A DNA stretch of 64,000 nucleotides, from NCBI RefSeq assembly GCF_031457275.1, contig NZ_JAVDWH010000001.1:1488001-1552000 (forward strand), in the 5' to 3' direction. The number at the start of each line of letters is the position of its first letter. The first letter of the stretch is position 1. Source of the stretch: Aeromicrobium panaciterrae (lineage in GTDB: Bacteria > Actinomycetota > Actinomycetes > Propionibacteriales > Nocardioidaceae). The position numbers were made by a program, and so were the translations under genes. Below, in pieces: positions 18,224-27,101 of the stretch. The notes below the pieces were generated by a model. The model searched no databases and had not been told where the DNA came from. It saw only the letters and a list, made by a program, of their open reading frames with translations.

Positions 18224-19197
18224 TTCAGCGCTGTCTTGATGGTTTGACCGATGAGCAGTCCGGGCACAACGATCCAGATCGCCAGCAACAACAACGACGC
18301 GATGACGGCGAACATTTTCGCCTGATCCTTGGGCGGATCCCCGGCGTCGCCGATCACCTCATACAGCGCCTTGAACGAGCCGTCGAGAGCAATGCGAGCG
18401 CGGCTGCGCGCAATGCCGGCGGCCTTGAGCACGCACCAGAACAGGCCAAGACCAACGACCAAGAATCCGGCCGCAAAGCAAAAGCGCCCGAGGTCGGTAG
18501 TGAGGCTTCTACCGATGAAGGAGATGGTTCCGGAGATCGCGGCGCCGCCGACCAGGAAGGCAGGCAGCGGCAGGCTCGACTTGTTGAGATCGGGCGTGAT
18601 CGCATCAACTTGGATTCGTGCCGTCGCGAGAAGTTGATAGTCGTCTGATCCAACGGGGCTGTTGGCTTCACGAAGCGCGTACAGCTGACGGAGATTCTTG
18701 ACGAGACGCTTCTGATGGCTACGTGCGATGAACGTGATGAACAGCTGGACGATCTTCTCGGCGACCGGCTTGATCAGCGGCGGAACCTTGTTGAGTGCTG
18801 AAGGCGGACGGGAACCGTTGCGATCGAACACTTCGAAGGCGCGCATTGCCTGGCGGTGAGCCTCGTCGAACCGCTCGGTGTGACGGAGGGGCTCCTTGCT
18901 GCTGAGTTCCTTGAGCATCTGGTCTTCAATGACGCCGCTGCTACCGAACGCCTCGAGGAGTTGGTTGGTCGATGACTCGTCGCCGCCACCGCGCAGAAGT
19001 TGGAGGGACTCGAGACGCTCACCGAGCTGATCGATGAGGAGACCGTCCGCCTGTCCTGCGACCTGGCCGGCTGCGGCCTTACCGATCGAGACGGCCTGGC
19101 CAGCCGTCGTCTTTCCGAGCGAAACAGCCTGGCCGGGTACTGCCTTGCCGCGCTTGATCAGACCTTTCGCGGGCTTGGCGGGATCGTCGATGGTCAT
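18220..19197 (-). CDS. Membrane protein of unknown function with N-terminal GQAVS repeats
   Basis: I prefer the ATG at 19197 (MTIDDPAKPAKG), giving 325 residues; an upstream ATG at 19257 would add 20. The N-terminus has near-repeats (PGQAVSLGK, AGQAVSIGK, AGQVAGQAD). A long helical soluble part follows, then paired hydrophobic segments (about residues 215-265 and 300-320) near the C-terminus. I recognise no family. It overlaps the DUF4333 gene end to end by 4 bases. Confidence 0.7.
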   Translation of the reverse strand: MTIDDPAKPAKGLIKRGKAVPGQAVSLGKTTAGQAVSIGKAAAGQVAGQADGLLIDQLGERLESLQLLRGGGDESSTNQLLEAFGSSGVIEDQMLKELSSKEPLRHTERFDEAHRQAMRAFEVFDRNGSRPPSALNKVPPLIKPVAEKIVQLFITFIARSHQKRLVKNLRQLYALREANSPVGSDDYQLLATARIQVDAITPDLNKSSLPLPAFLVGGAAISGTISFIGRSLTTDLGRFCFAAGFLVVGLGLFWCVLKAAGIARSRARIALDGSFKALYEVIGDAGDPPKDQAKMFAVIASLLLLAIWIVVPGLLIGQTIKTALN

Positions 19198-19290
19198 AAG
19201 CCGAAGGCTAGAACGGTTCGCGGCACGTGTCACGAGAATTCGCACGAGCCGGAACAATTGAACGCTTGCAAAATCGCGTACGTTGCTGGC

Positions 19291-19662
19291 ATGGACATCC
19301 CTGCCGTTCTCGCCGGAGGCATCCGCTTCGCCTCCGGAATCCAGTTCCTGGTCGACCCGCTACGGGCCAACCGGATGTGGGGCGAGACGGAGCCGCCCGA
19401 GCACCCCAGCCATTTCCTGCTTCTGCACTCGATGGGCTACCGCGACGCCCTCATCGGCGGACTGCTCGCCTCGGCAGCATTGCGCGGCCGCGACACCCGC
19501 GGATGGTTCCTAGCTTCTGGCGGCGCTGACGCTGCTGACTTCATCGGAGGACTCAAGCGGCATTCCGAGTTGTCGACGTCCCAGAAAGCGATCGGAATGG
19601 GCGGCGCGATCGTTGGTATCGGAGTCGGCATCTGGGGCGCGACTCGTCGACCCAAGGCCTAG
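19291..19662 (+). CDS. Small membrane protein, DUF4267-like
   Basis: The ATG at 19291 gives 123 residues with short hydrophobic stretches at both ends (VLAGGIRFASGIQFLV and AIGMGGAIVGIGVGIWGA). The opening GIRFASGIQFLVDPLRANRMWG resembles DUF4267 proteins, small membrane proteins of unknown function; the match is by eye. It is divergent from the preceding gene and ends just before the tRNA cluster, whose terminator lies at its 3' side on the other strand. Confidence 0.65.
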   Translation: MDIPAVLAGGIRFASGIQFLVDPLRANRMWGETEPPEHPSHFLLLHSMGYRDALIGGLLASAALRGRDTRGWFLASGGADAADFIGGLKRHSELSTSQKAIGMGGAIVGIGVGIWGATRRPKA

Positions 19663-19675
19663 CGGAGTCCTTCAA

Positions 19676-19705
19676 CTAAAAAACTCCCTGCAATAACAGG
19701 GAGTT
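19676..19705 (-). terminator. Rho-independent terminator after the tRNA-Val remnant
   Basis: On the minus strand a 9-bp stem AACTCCCTG/CAGGGAGTT with a 6-base loop is followed by a run of six T. It ends the minus-strand tRNA transcript. Confidence 0.85.
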
Positions 19706-19711
19706 CGTTAG

Positions 19712-19785
19712 TGGGCGATACTGGGTTTGAACCAGTGACCTCTTCCGTGCGGGGGCAGAGTCGCGCTACCGCTGCTCCTGGGAAA
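19712..19785 (-). pseudogene. Decayed copy of tRNA-Val
   Basis: The 3' half (anticodon-stem 3' side, variable loop, T arm and acceptor 3' strand) is identical to the neighbouring tRNA-Val(GAC) over a 41-base direct repeat (19709-19749 versus 19816-19856). The D arm is nearly intact (GGAGCAGCGGTAGCGCG). The 5' acceptor strand no longer pairs with the 3' strand, and the anticodon loop region carries three extra bases and a run of C. It therefore cannot fold as a normal tRNA. Confidence 0.75.
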
Positions 19786-19814
19786 GCAAAAACCGCACAC
19801 CTGGGTGTGCGGTT
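19786..19814 (-). terminator. Rho-independent terminator after tRNA-Val(GAC)
   Basis: On the minus strand an 11-bp GC-rich stem (AACCGCACACC pairing with GGTGTGCGGTT) has a very short loop and is followed by TTT(G)C. It separates the intact tRNA-Val from the decayed copy. Confidence 0.85.
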
Positions 19815-19818
19815 CTAG

Positions 19819-19890
19819 TGGGCGATACTGGGTTTGAACCAGTGACCTCTTCCGTGTCAGGGAAGCGCGCTACCGCTGCGCCAATCGCCC
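19819..19890 (-). tRNA. tRNA-Val (anticodon GAC)
   Basis: The minus strand gives a 72-base cloverleaf: acceptor GGGCGAT/ATCGCCC, D arm GCGCAGCGGTAGCGC, anticodon loop CTGACAC with GAC, T arm ACTGG-TTCAAAC-CCAGT and discriminator A. CCA is not encoded. It is the last intact tRNA of a Gly-Cys-Val cluster. Confidence 0.97.
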
Positions 19891-19919
19891 GTGCTTGTTC
19901 AGTTTTGGTGAAACTTTCG

Positions 19920-19990
19920 AGGTGGGTACGGGATTTGAACCCGTGTACACGGATTTGCAGTCCGTTGCCTCGCCTCTCGGCCAACCCACC
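19920..19990 (-). tRNA. tRNA-Cys (anticodon GCA)
   Basis: The minus strand gives a 71-base cloverleaf: acceptor GGTGGGT/ACCCACC, anticodon loop CTGCAAA with GCA, T loop TTCAAAT and discriminator T, as expected for tRNA-Cys. CCA is not encoded. Confidence 0.97.
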
Positions 19991-20017
19991 GCTGGATGGG
20001 TATGGAGACCCGCTCCG

Positions 20018-20089
20018 AGCGGACAACGAGATTCGAACTCGCGACCCTCACCTTGGCAAGGTGATGCTCTACCACTGAGCTATGTCCGC
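20018..20089 (-). tRNA. tRNA-Gly (anticodon GCC)
   Basis: The minus strand gives a 72-base cloverleaf: acceptor GCGGACA/TGTCCGC, D arm GCTCAGTGGTAGAGC, anticodon loop TTGCCAA with GCC, T loop TTCGAAT and discriminator T. It is the first gene of the cluster in the direction of transcription. Confidence 0.97.
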
Positions 20090-20182
20090 ACTGCCCCAAA
20101 GAACTTCGTTCAAACTGAGGCGACCCCAGACTTTAGCGGATGAGCAGGGGCGAACCCAAACCGGGTTCGCTAGTTTTGAAGC

Positions 20183-21016
20183 ATGAAGACATGGTTGAAC
20201 GGCCATCTGCTGGGATCCCCGGACGAACCATCGATCAGCGCCCTCGATCACGGGATGATCGTGGGTGATGGAGTCTTCGAAACGATCAAGATTGAGCAGG
20301 GTCAACCCTTCGCTTTGACCCGACATCTGGACCGACTCGCACGATCCGCCCAGGGCCTCGGAATCGGCACACCGGATGTCGCAGCCATCCGCGACGGCGT
20401 CCTCGCGACGATGGATGGCCAGGAACTGCCATTCGGTCGCATACGCGTGACGGTGACTTCTGGGCCCGGCCCGCTGGGCTCGCCTCGCGGTTCATCGGGT
20501 CTCACCCAAGTCGTCATCACCGAACCGTGCGATCGTCCGCCGTCGATCAGCAAGATCGCGACCGTCCCGTGGCCTCGCAACGAGCGTGGCGCACTGGCCG
20601 GGCTCAAGACGACCTCGTACGCGGAGAACGCGCTCATGGTCGAGTACGCACTCGCGAGGGGTGCCTCCGAGGCGGTCATGCCCAACACCGCAGGTCACCT
20701 ATGTGAGGGCACCGGCTCAAACATCATGTACGTGGTCGGCGAGCAGCTCATCACGCCGACGCTTGACGCTGGCCCGCTTGCCGGCGTCACCCGTGCTCTG
20801 GTGCTCGAGTGGTGCGTGGGAGAGCTTGATGTCGTTGAACGTGACGCCCCGATCGAGGTCCTGCAGGAGGCTGACGAGGTGATCCTGGTCGGCACGACCC
20901 GCGACGTGCAGGCGATCTCGCACGTCGACGACCGCGAGCTCGCCGCCCCAGGTCCGATCACGCTCAAGGCTCAGCAGATCTGGGCCCGCGAGAGCGCCAG
21001 GACGACGGACCCCTGA
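20183..21016 (+). CDS. Aminotransferase class IV (aminodeoxychorismate lyase-like)
   Basis: A 277-residue fold-type IV PLP enzyme. The PLP Lys is Lys142 in LAGLKTTSYAENAL, and the phosphate-cup and substrate segments GVFETIKIEQGQPF and HLCEGTGSNIMYV are present. The best fit is 4-amino-4-deoxychorismate lyase (PabC), which makes p-aminobenzoate for folate, but branched-chain or D-amino acid aminotransferases share these motifs. No pabA/pabB partner is next to it. The gene stands alone. Confidence 0.85.
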   Translation: MKTWLNGHLLGSPDEPSISALDHGMIVGDGVFETIKIEQGQPFALTRHLDRLARSAQGLGIGTPDVAAIRDGVLATMDGQELPFGRIRVTVTSGPGPLGSPRGSSGLTQVVITEPCDRPPSISKIATVPWPRNERGALAGLKTTSYAENALMVEYALARGASEAVMPNTAGHLCEGTGSNIMYVVGEQLITPTLDAGPLAGVTRALVLEWCVGELDVVERDAPIEVLQEADEVILVGTTRDVQAISHVDDRELAAPGPITLKAQQIWARESARTTDP

Positions 21017-21125
21017 GTCGGCCGCCGCGTCATGGATCTATCCACGCAAATGCATGTCGCGGCGTCTGAACTGACCTATTGTCATGACCTGAAGATCATT
21101 CTGTGTGACTCACAGGGGTGCGTAC

Positions 21126-22853
21126 GTGACAGCGATTGATCCGAAGGACGAAGTAGGCGATGAAGTCCAGGCTCCCAAGGGCTTCATCGGCACTGCCACG
21201 TCTTCGTTGCGGGAGACGGGCACGTCCATCGCCTCGGTCTTTCGAAACCCAGCACTGAGGCGCATGCAGATCGCCCTCGCCGGGTCCATGATCGGCGACT
21301 GGGCGTATGCCACAGCGGTCGCCGTGTGGGCGTACGGGGTCGGGGGAGTCACCGCCGTGGGCGTATGGACCGGTATCCGGCTCGGGCTCATGGCATTCAC
21401 GGCGCCGTTCGGTGCGACCTTTGCAGACCGATTCCCGCGGAAGAACGTGATGATCATCGCCGACCTCACCCGCGTCGCGCTGGTCAGCGCCGCGGTCATG
21501 TGTCTGGTGCTCGAGACCCCGCCAGCTCCGATCTTCATTCTGGCGACCCTCACGTCGTTGATGGGAACACCTTTCCGATCCGCGCAGCGAGCACTGACGC
21601 CGTCGCTGGCCAAGACCCCGGACGAGCTGACTGCCTCCAACGGCACATCAAGCACCATCGAGAGCCTGGCTGTTTTCATAGGCCCGGCGATTGGCGCGCT
21701 GTTGATCGGCGCGACCAACGTCCAAACTGTTTTCGCCTTCAATGCCCTCACCTTCTTGTGGTCGACTGTCTCGGTGTTGGGGATCAAGGTTCCCGAGCGA
21801 GCCGAAGACCGGCAGTCCGACTCCCCGGTGGGTGCCGATGAGCCCGACAAGGAGAGCTTCCTTTCCGAGGTGACAGGCGGATTCCGAACCATTGCAGGCA
21901 ATCGCGACCTCTTGGCAGTGGCATGGCTCGTCTCAGCCCAGACAATCGTGGCTGGCGCGTCCGCCGTGATGTTCTTGGTCATGGCTGTCGAGATACTCGG
22001 TACTGGTCCTCACGGGTTGGGCTATCTCGATTCGACGCTCGGCGTCGGTGCCATCTTTGGAGGTCTGTTCGCCATCGCGAGAGCAGCCAGAAATCACCTT
22101 GCGCAGGATCTGACAATCGGGGTCGTACTCTGGGCGCTGCCGCTTCTGCTGGTGACGGTATGGCCGACGCCGGCCGCAGTGTTCACCGCCGTGGCTCTTC
22201 TCGGCCTGGCCAACCCGCTGGTCGACGTCAACTTCGACACGATCGTCCAGCGAGTGACCCCGGACGAGGTGCTTGGTCGCGTGTTCGGCTCTCTCGAAGC
22301 CTGCCTCATCGGCTCGATGGCGCTGGGTGCGTTCGTGATGCCGATGGTCCTCAATCTCTGGAGTCTGAGAACGGCATTGGGCGTCGTTGGAGTGGGAGTC
22401 ACGGTTCTGGCGCTCCCACTGCTGCCGCGGATGCGTAGCCTCGATGCGAGGTTGACCGCACCTGTCGGGCTGGACCTGCTCCGAAGGATCTCGATCTTTA
22501 CGCCCCTCAGCTCGGCCGTCGTCGAGAGCCTGGCTCGCGACCTGATCAGGGTGCCTGTGGCTGCGGGCGGCGTCGTGGTGCGGGAGGGCGACGAGTCCGA
22601 TCGCTTCTTCATCGTCGACACCGGACTCGTCGAGGTCACCCAGGACGGCGTGGTGCTTCGTCGAGAAGGTCCGGGCGAGTTCTTCGGCGAGATTGGCTTG
22701 CTGCGAGATGTGCCGCGCACCGCCACGGTCACCGCGGTCGAGGACACCGTGCTCCAGAGTCTCAGCCGAGAGGCCTTCCTGTCGGCAGTCAACGGTGAAC
22801 GGGATTCCTACCTCGCGGTCGATGACATCGTCACTCGCAGGCTGACAGTCTGA
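21126..22853 (+). CDS. MFS transporter fused to a cyclic-nucleotide-binding domain
   Basis: I start at GTG 21126, preceded by AGGGG, giving 575 residues. The first 420 or so residues form a major-facilitator transporter of the enterobactin-exporter/MFS-3 type, with the loop motif ATFADRFPRKN. The C-terminal 120 residues form a cNMP-binding domain with a complete phosphate-binding cassette, FFGEIGLLRDVPRTATV, including the Glu and Arg needed for ligand binding. The next gene, an adenylate cyclase, starts within the stop codon (TGATG). Regulation of transport by locally made cAMP is a natural inference. Confidence 0.88.
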   Translation: MTAIDPKDEVGDEVQAPKGFIGTATSSLRETGTSIASVFRNPALRRMQIALAGSMIGDWAYATAVAVWAYGVGGVTAVGVWTGIRLGLMAFTAPFGATFADRFPRKNVMIIADLTRVALVSAAVMCLVLETPPAPIFILATLTSLMGTPFRSAQRALTPSLAKTPDELTASNGTSSTIESLAVFIGPAIGALLIGATNVQTVFAFNALTFLWSTVSVLGIKVPERAEDRQSDSPVGADEPDKESFLSEVTGGFRTIAGNRDLLAVAWLVSAQTIVAGASAVMFLVMAVEILGTGPHGLGYLDSTLGVGAIFGGLFAIARAARNHLAQDLTIGVVLWALPLLLVTVWPTPAAVFTAVALLGLANPLVDVNFDTIVQRVTPDEVLGRVFGSLEACLIGSMALGAFVMPMVLNLWSLRTALGVVGVGVTVLALPLLPRMRSLDARLTAPVGLDLLRRISIFTPLSSAVVESLARDLIRVPVAAGGVVVREGDESDRFFIVDTGLVEVTQDGVVLRREGPGEFFGEIGLLRDVPRTATVTAVEDTVLQSLSREAFLSAVNGERDSYLAVDDIVTRRLTV

Positions 22854-25800
22854 TGGCCGTGACGTGCTCGTCGTGCGGCACGAATCAAGTCGATGGTGCC
22901 CGCTTCTGCCACGAGTGTGGGTCAGCAGTTGCACCACCCGCGTGTGGTTCCTGCGGTGAGCCGGTCGTCCCGGGTGCCAAATTCTGCAGCGCGTGCGGAG
23001 CCACCCAGACCGAGGTGCGTGCAGTTCCGAACGCTCCGGCCTATGCTCCTCCGTCTGCTGCGCGCCGCGTCACGAGCGTCCTGTTCGGAGACCTGGTCGG
23101 CTTCACCTCGCTGTCCGAGGCGCGTGATCAGGAGGACGTACGGGAGTTGTTGTCCAGCTACTTCGAGGAGTCCAGCCTGATCGTCGGTCGGTATGGCGGC
23201 ACGGTCGAGAAGTTCATCGGTGACGCGGTGATGGCGGTGTGGGGTGTGCCGACCGCGCACGAGGATGACGCCGAGCGGGCTGTGCGAGCCGGACTCGAGC
23301 TGGTCAACAAAGTGGCGGCGATCGGCGAGGAGCTCGGAGTGCCCGAGCTCGCCATGCGGGTGGGCATCGTGACCGGCGAGGTGGCAGTGACAATCGGTGC
23401 CGACCATCAGGGGATGGTGGCAGGCGATGTCGTCAACACCGCCTCGAGAGTCCAAACCGCAGCCGAACCCGGACAGGTCTGGGTGGATGAGACGACGCGA
23501 CTCCTGACCTCGTCGGCGATCACATACGTCGACGTCGGCAGCCATCAGATGAAGGGCAAAGCTGACCCGATGCCGTTGTGGTCGGTCCGAGCGGTCGTCG
23601 CGGCGATGCGCGGTGCCCAGCGTGCCGACGGGCTGGAGGCTCCGCTGGTTGGGCGAGATCGAGAGCTGCGCCTGTTCAAGGAGCTGTTTCACTCGGCCGA
23701 CGAGACCAAGAAGCCTGCACTACTGGTCATCGACGGCGAACCCGGAGTCGGAAAATCTCGACTTGCCTGGGAGTTCGAAAAGTATGTCGACGGCCTCTCG
23801 ACCAATGTCATGTGGCACAGCGGACGCTGTGTCGCGTACGGCGAGGGCGTGGCCTTCTTTGCTCTCGCCGAGGCGATTCGCGGGCGACTCGGAGCGGTGG
23901 CAGGGGACAGCAACGGAGATCCCGCCGAGCTCCTGGAGTCCGGCCTGGAAGCCTACGTGCCCGACATGGAGGAGCGATCATGGCTGCGGCCGCGGCTCGG
24001 AGTCCTTATCGGGATCGGATCCGTCGGCACCTTCCCCCGCGAAGACCTGTTCGCCGCATGGACGACCTTCCTGGAGCGCGCCGGACAGGGTGAGAACCCG
24101 GTCGTCCTCGTCATCGACGATGCCCAGCACGCCGATGAGGGATTGTTGCTCTTCGTCGAGCATCTGCTGCTCGTCGCCTCGTTCCCGTGTTTCGTCGTCC
24201 TGCTGACCAGGCCCGGCCTGCTCGAGGGGCATCCGGCACTGGCGACGAACCGCAAGGCCACGGTCCTCCACCTTCCAGAGCTGGATGATCGAGACATCTC
24301 CGAACTGCTCGGCGGGTTGGTGGCGGGCCTTCCCGATGACATCCGCGCAGCCCTCGTCGAACGATCCGAGGGGGTGCCGCTGTTCGCTGTGGAAACAGTC
24401 CGATCCCTGATCGACCGTGACCTGATCGTGCCGCGCGGGGGCCAATACGTCGTCGCCGACCCGTCGGCCATCGACCTGGACTCTGTCGGCGCCCCTGCCT
24501 CGCTGCAAGCACTCATTGCTGCCCGACTCGACACGTTGTCGGTGGTTCAGCGAAGGGTCGTCGACCAGGCGAGCGTCCTCGGAGGTTCGTTCAAACGGGA
24601 CGCGATAGCCGGACTTTGCTCAGACATTGCCGACATCGACGACGTGCTGGCGAGCTTGGTGCGCCTGCAGATCCTTCGCCAAGAGGCGAGCAGACAGAGT
24701 GCCGAGCTCGGTCAGTTCAAGTTCATGCAGTCCGTCGTGCCGCAGGTCGCGTACGCCACCTTGTCCCGCCGCGACCGCAAGGCGAGTCACCTCGCTGTGA
24801 TCAGCCAGTTTGAAGGTGAGGGTGCATCCGGAGGCGATCTGGCACCGATTCTTGCCCAGCACTATCTCGACGCGATCGAAGCGGTGCCGTCAGATACTGA
24901 TGTCGAGACCCTCAAGCAGGCTGCCATCGCCCAACTGGAGAAGGCCGCCAGTCGCGCCAAAGCCCTGGGGTCACCCAAGGAAGCTGCAGGCCATATCAGC
25001 GGAGCTATTGCACTCGCGGGTGACACCGACAGCCGCGCCGATCTCGAACGCGACTTGGCGTTCGCTCTCATCGACACGGGGGAGTACCAAGAGGCCATCG
25101 ACCACGCGATCCAGGCTGTCAACTTGTTCGAGGGCCGAGGTGATGTCGTCGATGCAGGTTATGCGGCGGCTGCGCAGTCGCTCGCACTTGGGTTCCTGGG
25201 TGACAACGCTCAGGCACTGGCGGTTGCCCAACCCCATTGGGACGCAGTCTCGGAACGTCGGGACGCGGACGTCGCCCAACTGGCTTTGACCAGGGCAATG
25301 AGCTCCGCAAACTCGCGCATGGGGACCAACAACCAGGATCTTCTCGAGAGAAGGATCAAGCTGGCCGAGAAAGTGGGCGACCTTGGGGAGGTGGCCAACT
25401 GCCTCACAGGGCTCAGCATCTACTACGGCACGGTGGGTGCCATCTCGTTGGCCCGCGTGCTCCTGGAAGCGGCCGCGGAGATGTCGCGAGTCAACCATCA
25501 GCCGGGCTCTCTTTCTCGGGCGCTTCTCAACCTCACCGCGAGCAGGATGCTCGACGATCTCGACAAGGCGGTCGACATCGGGCACGAGGCCGTCTCGGTT
25601 GCCACCGATACCGGTGTTGCCATCTGGATCGGCTACTCCCAGGTCAACCTGCTCATCGCGCTCTGGACCAGTGGCAGATGGGCGGAGGCTGACGAGATGC
25701 TCACGAGCGGAGTATTGCGCGAGGAGCTTTCAACGGTCCCGAGCTCAACAGCGATAGAGGGCGCCATGAGCGTGGCGCGCGGCATGCCGTGGACGTTGAC

Positions 25801-26365
25801 ATGGCCCGCCGAGGTTGCGCTTGCGAGTGATGACTCGTCGGACGTGGCCTGGAAGGCCTTCGCTGAGGCGATCGATGCAAGGCAGCGCGGTGATCTCGAT
25901 GCCGCTGTGCGACTGGGTGTGCTCGCCAGCGAGAAGATGTATGAGATTTCCGGAACCTGGGACGACCTCTGTCACATGTGGCCCACCGCCGTTGAGATTG
26001 CACTTGAGAACGGTGACAATGCGGCGGTCGAGACTCTGATCAGCCTCATCGAAGGCGAGTCGGGCCGCCCCGACCCCGATGGTGTGCGGATCCATCGCAA
26101 GCGAGTGGCAGGTCTCCTGGCCATCCGAGACGGCGAACCCGCCGAGGTTGTCGAGTCGACCCTGCGTGAGGCGATCGCCGAGTTCGAGACGTGGGGAGCA
26201 AAGCCGTACACCGCCAGGACACAGGTCGACCTGGGTAGGTGGCTCGTGGGTCAGGGGCGCCCCGATGAGGCGGCCCCGCTGTTCGACGCCGCCCGAGCAG
26301 CATTCGCCGAGCTCGGCGCTTCTACGTGGTCCGAGGCGCTAGAGCAGCAGTCGGCGCCGCTTTGA
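22853..26365 (+). CDS. Class III adenylate cyclase fused to an AAA-type ATPase and TPR-like repeats
   Basis: A 1170-residue multidomain protein. Residues 5-50 hold two zinc ribbons (CSSC..CHEC and CGSC..CSAC). Residues 70-200 form a class III cyclase with both metal Asp (80 in LFGDLVGF and 124 in EKFIGDAV), the ATP-specifying pair Lys120 and Asp192, and the transition-state Asn195 and Arg199. An ATPase follows (Walker A GEPGVGKS at 295-302, Walker B VVLVIDDAQHAD), then a long helical repeat region. No membrane segment is visible. It overlaps the cNMP-binding transporter gene by one base, so the two are very likely co-translated. Confidence 0.92.
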   Translation: MAVTCSSCGTNQVDGARFCHECGSAVAPPACGSCGEPVVPGAKFCSACGATQTEVRAVPNAPAYAPPSAARRVTSVLFGDLVGFTSLSEARDQEDVRELLSSYFEESSLIVGRYGGTVEKFIGDAVMAVWGVPTAHEDDAERAVRAGLELVNKVAAIGEELGVPELAMRVGIVTGEVAVTIGADHQGMVAGDVVNTASRVQTAAEPGQVWVDETTRLLTSSAITYVDVGSHQMKGKADPMPLWSVRAVVAAMRGAQRADGLEAPLVGRDRELRLFKELFHSADETKKPALLVIDGEPGVGKSRLAWEFEKYVDGLSTNVMWHSGRCVAYGEGVAFFALAEAIRGRLGAVAGDSNGDPAELLESGLEAYVPDMEERSWLRPRLGVLIGIGSVGTFPREDLFAAWTTFLERAGQGENPVVLVIDDAQHADEGLLLFVEHLLLVASFPCFVVLLTRPGLLEGHPALATNRKATVLHLPELDDRDISELLGGLVAGLPDDIRAALVERSEGVPLFAVETVRSLIDRDLIVPRGGQYVVADPSAIDLDSVGAPASLQALIAARLDTLSVVQRRVVDQASVLGGSFKRDAIAGLCSDIADIDDVLASLVRLQILRQEASRQSAELGQFKFMQSVVPQVAYATLSRRDRKASHLAVISQFEGEGASGGDLAPILAQHYLDAIEAVPSDTDVETLKQAAIAQLEKAASRAKALGSPKEAAGHISGAIALAGDTDSRADLERDLAFALIDTGEYQEAIDHAIQAVNLFEGRGDVVDAGYAAAAQSLALGFLGDNAQALAVAQPHWDAVSERRDADVAQLALTRAMSSANSRMGTNNQDLLERRIKLAEKVGDLGEVANCLTGLSIYYGTVGAISLARVLLEAAAEMSRVNHQPGSLSRALLNLTASRMLDDLDKAVDIGHEAVSVATDTGVAIWIGYSQVNLLIALWTSGRWAEADEMLTSGVLREELSTVPSSTAIEGAMSVARGMPWTLTWPAEVALASDDSSDVAWKAFAEAIDARQRGDLDAAVRLGVLASEKMYEISGTWDDLCHMWPTAVEIALENGDNAAVETLISLIEGESGRPDPDGVRIHRKRVAGLLAIRDGEPAEVVESTLREAIAEFETWGAKPYTARTQVDLGRWLVGQGRPDEAAPLFDAARAAFAELGASTWSEALEQQSAPL

Positions 26366-26429
26366 CGTTTCCGACAGCAAAATCTGGGCTCGCGAGTCGG
26401 ACAAGAACGCCGACCCCTAATCTGCTCCC

Positions 26430-26933
26430 ATGACTTCTGCCCTTCACCCATGTGATCGGGTCGGCCTCGACTTCGTCGACTCCGCGCCCAACCGCTTCGC
26501 CAACTCCGTCGAGCTGAACATCACCCCGGAGCAGCTGTTCGAGGTACTCGCAGACGCTGACTCATGGCCGCGTTGGGCGAAGGTCATCACCAACGTCGAA
26601 TGGACGACTCCGGAGCCGCGCGGCGTCGGTACGACGCGTCTCGTCACGATGCGCGGTGGGCTGCTCGGATCCGAGGAGTTCCTCGGCTGGGACGAGCACA
26701 CCATGATGGCGTTCCGTTTCAACGAGGCCTCCGAGAAGCGGATCAAGGCATTCGCCGAGCGATACGACATCGTCCCGACGGCGTCAGGGTGCACGCTGAC
26801 CTGGACACTCGCTCTCGAGGTGACAGGAATTGCCCGCCACACTCTCGGCGTGAGCAAGCCTGTGCTGAACGCGACCTTCCGTCGGTTCCTGAAGAACCTC
26901 CGCAAGTACACCGACGAGCGCTACGGGGCTTAG
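26430..26933 (+). CDS. SRPBCC family protein
   Basis: This 167-residue protein has the START/SRPBCC lipid-binding fold: ELNITPEQLFEVLADADSWPRWAKVI at the start, a run of beta strands, and the long C-terminal helix NATFRRFLKNLRKY. Such proteins bind a hydrophobic ligand or act as polyketide cyclases or coenzyme Q-binding-like proteins. The ligand is unknown. The tRNA-Val(CAC) gene follows on the same strand. Confidence 0.82.
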   Translation: MTSALHPCDRVGLDFVDSAPNRFANSVELNITPEQLFEVLADADSWPRWAKVITNVEWTTPEPRGVGTTRLVTMRGGLLGSEEFLGWDEHTMMAFRFNEASEKRIKAFAERYDIVPTASGCTLTWTLALEVTGIARHTLGVSKPVLNATFRRFLKNLRKYTDERYGA

Positions 26934-26981
26934 GTCAGTTCGGCTGGAGGCGCGGCCGTACGTTAAAGTTCCTGACGCACC

Positions 26982-27053
26982 GGGCGATTGGCGCAGTGGT
27001 AGCGCGCTTCGTTCACACCGAAGAGGTCACTGGTTCGAACCCAGTATCGCCCA
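26982..27053 (+). tRNA. tRNA-Val (anticodon CAC)
   Basis: A 72-base cloverleaf with acceptor GGGCGAT/ATCGCCC, D arm GCGCAGTGGTAGCGC, anticodon loop TTCACAC with CAC, T loop TTCGAAC and discriminator A. Unlike the tRNAs at 19.8-20.1 kb, CCA is encoded (27054-27056). Much of the sequence equals tRNA-Val(GAC). Confidence 0.97.
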
Positions 27054-27060
27054 CCAACGT

Positions 27061-27094
27061 AACCGCAGGTCAGAGTACTTTCTGGCTTGCGGTT
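27061..27094. terminator. Hairpin terminator between tRNA-Val and the convergent gene
   Basis: The arms AACCGCA (27061-27067) and TGCGGTT (27088-27094) enclose a second, imperfect pairing (GTCAGA with TTCTGGC). The right arm is followed by TGTTG. It lies between the tRNA and the end of a minus-strand gene and may serve both directions. Confidence 0.6.
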
Positions 27095-27101
27095 TGTTGC
27101 G

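Noticed and set aside
19700..20090. The tRNA cluster as an integration site of a current mobile element
   Set aside because: No integrase, transposase or phage gene is in the window and flanking genes look ordinary. Only the decayed tRNA copy remains as a hint.
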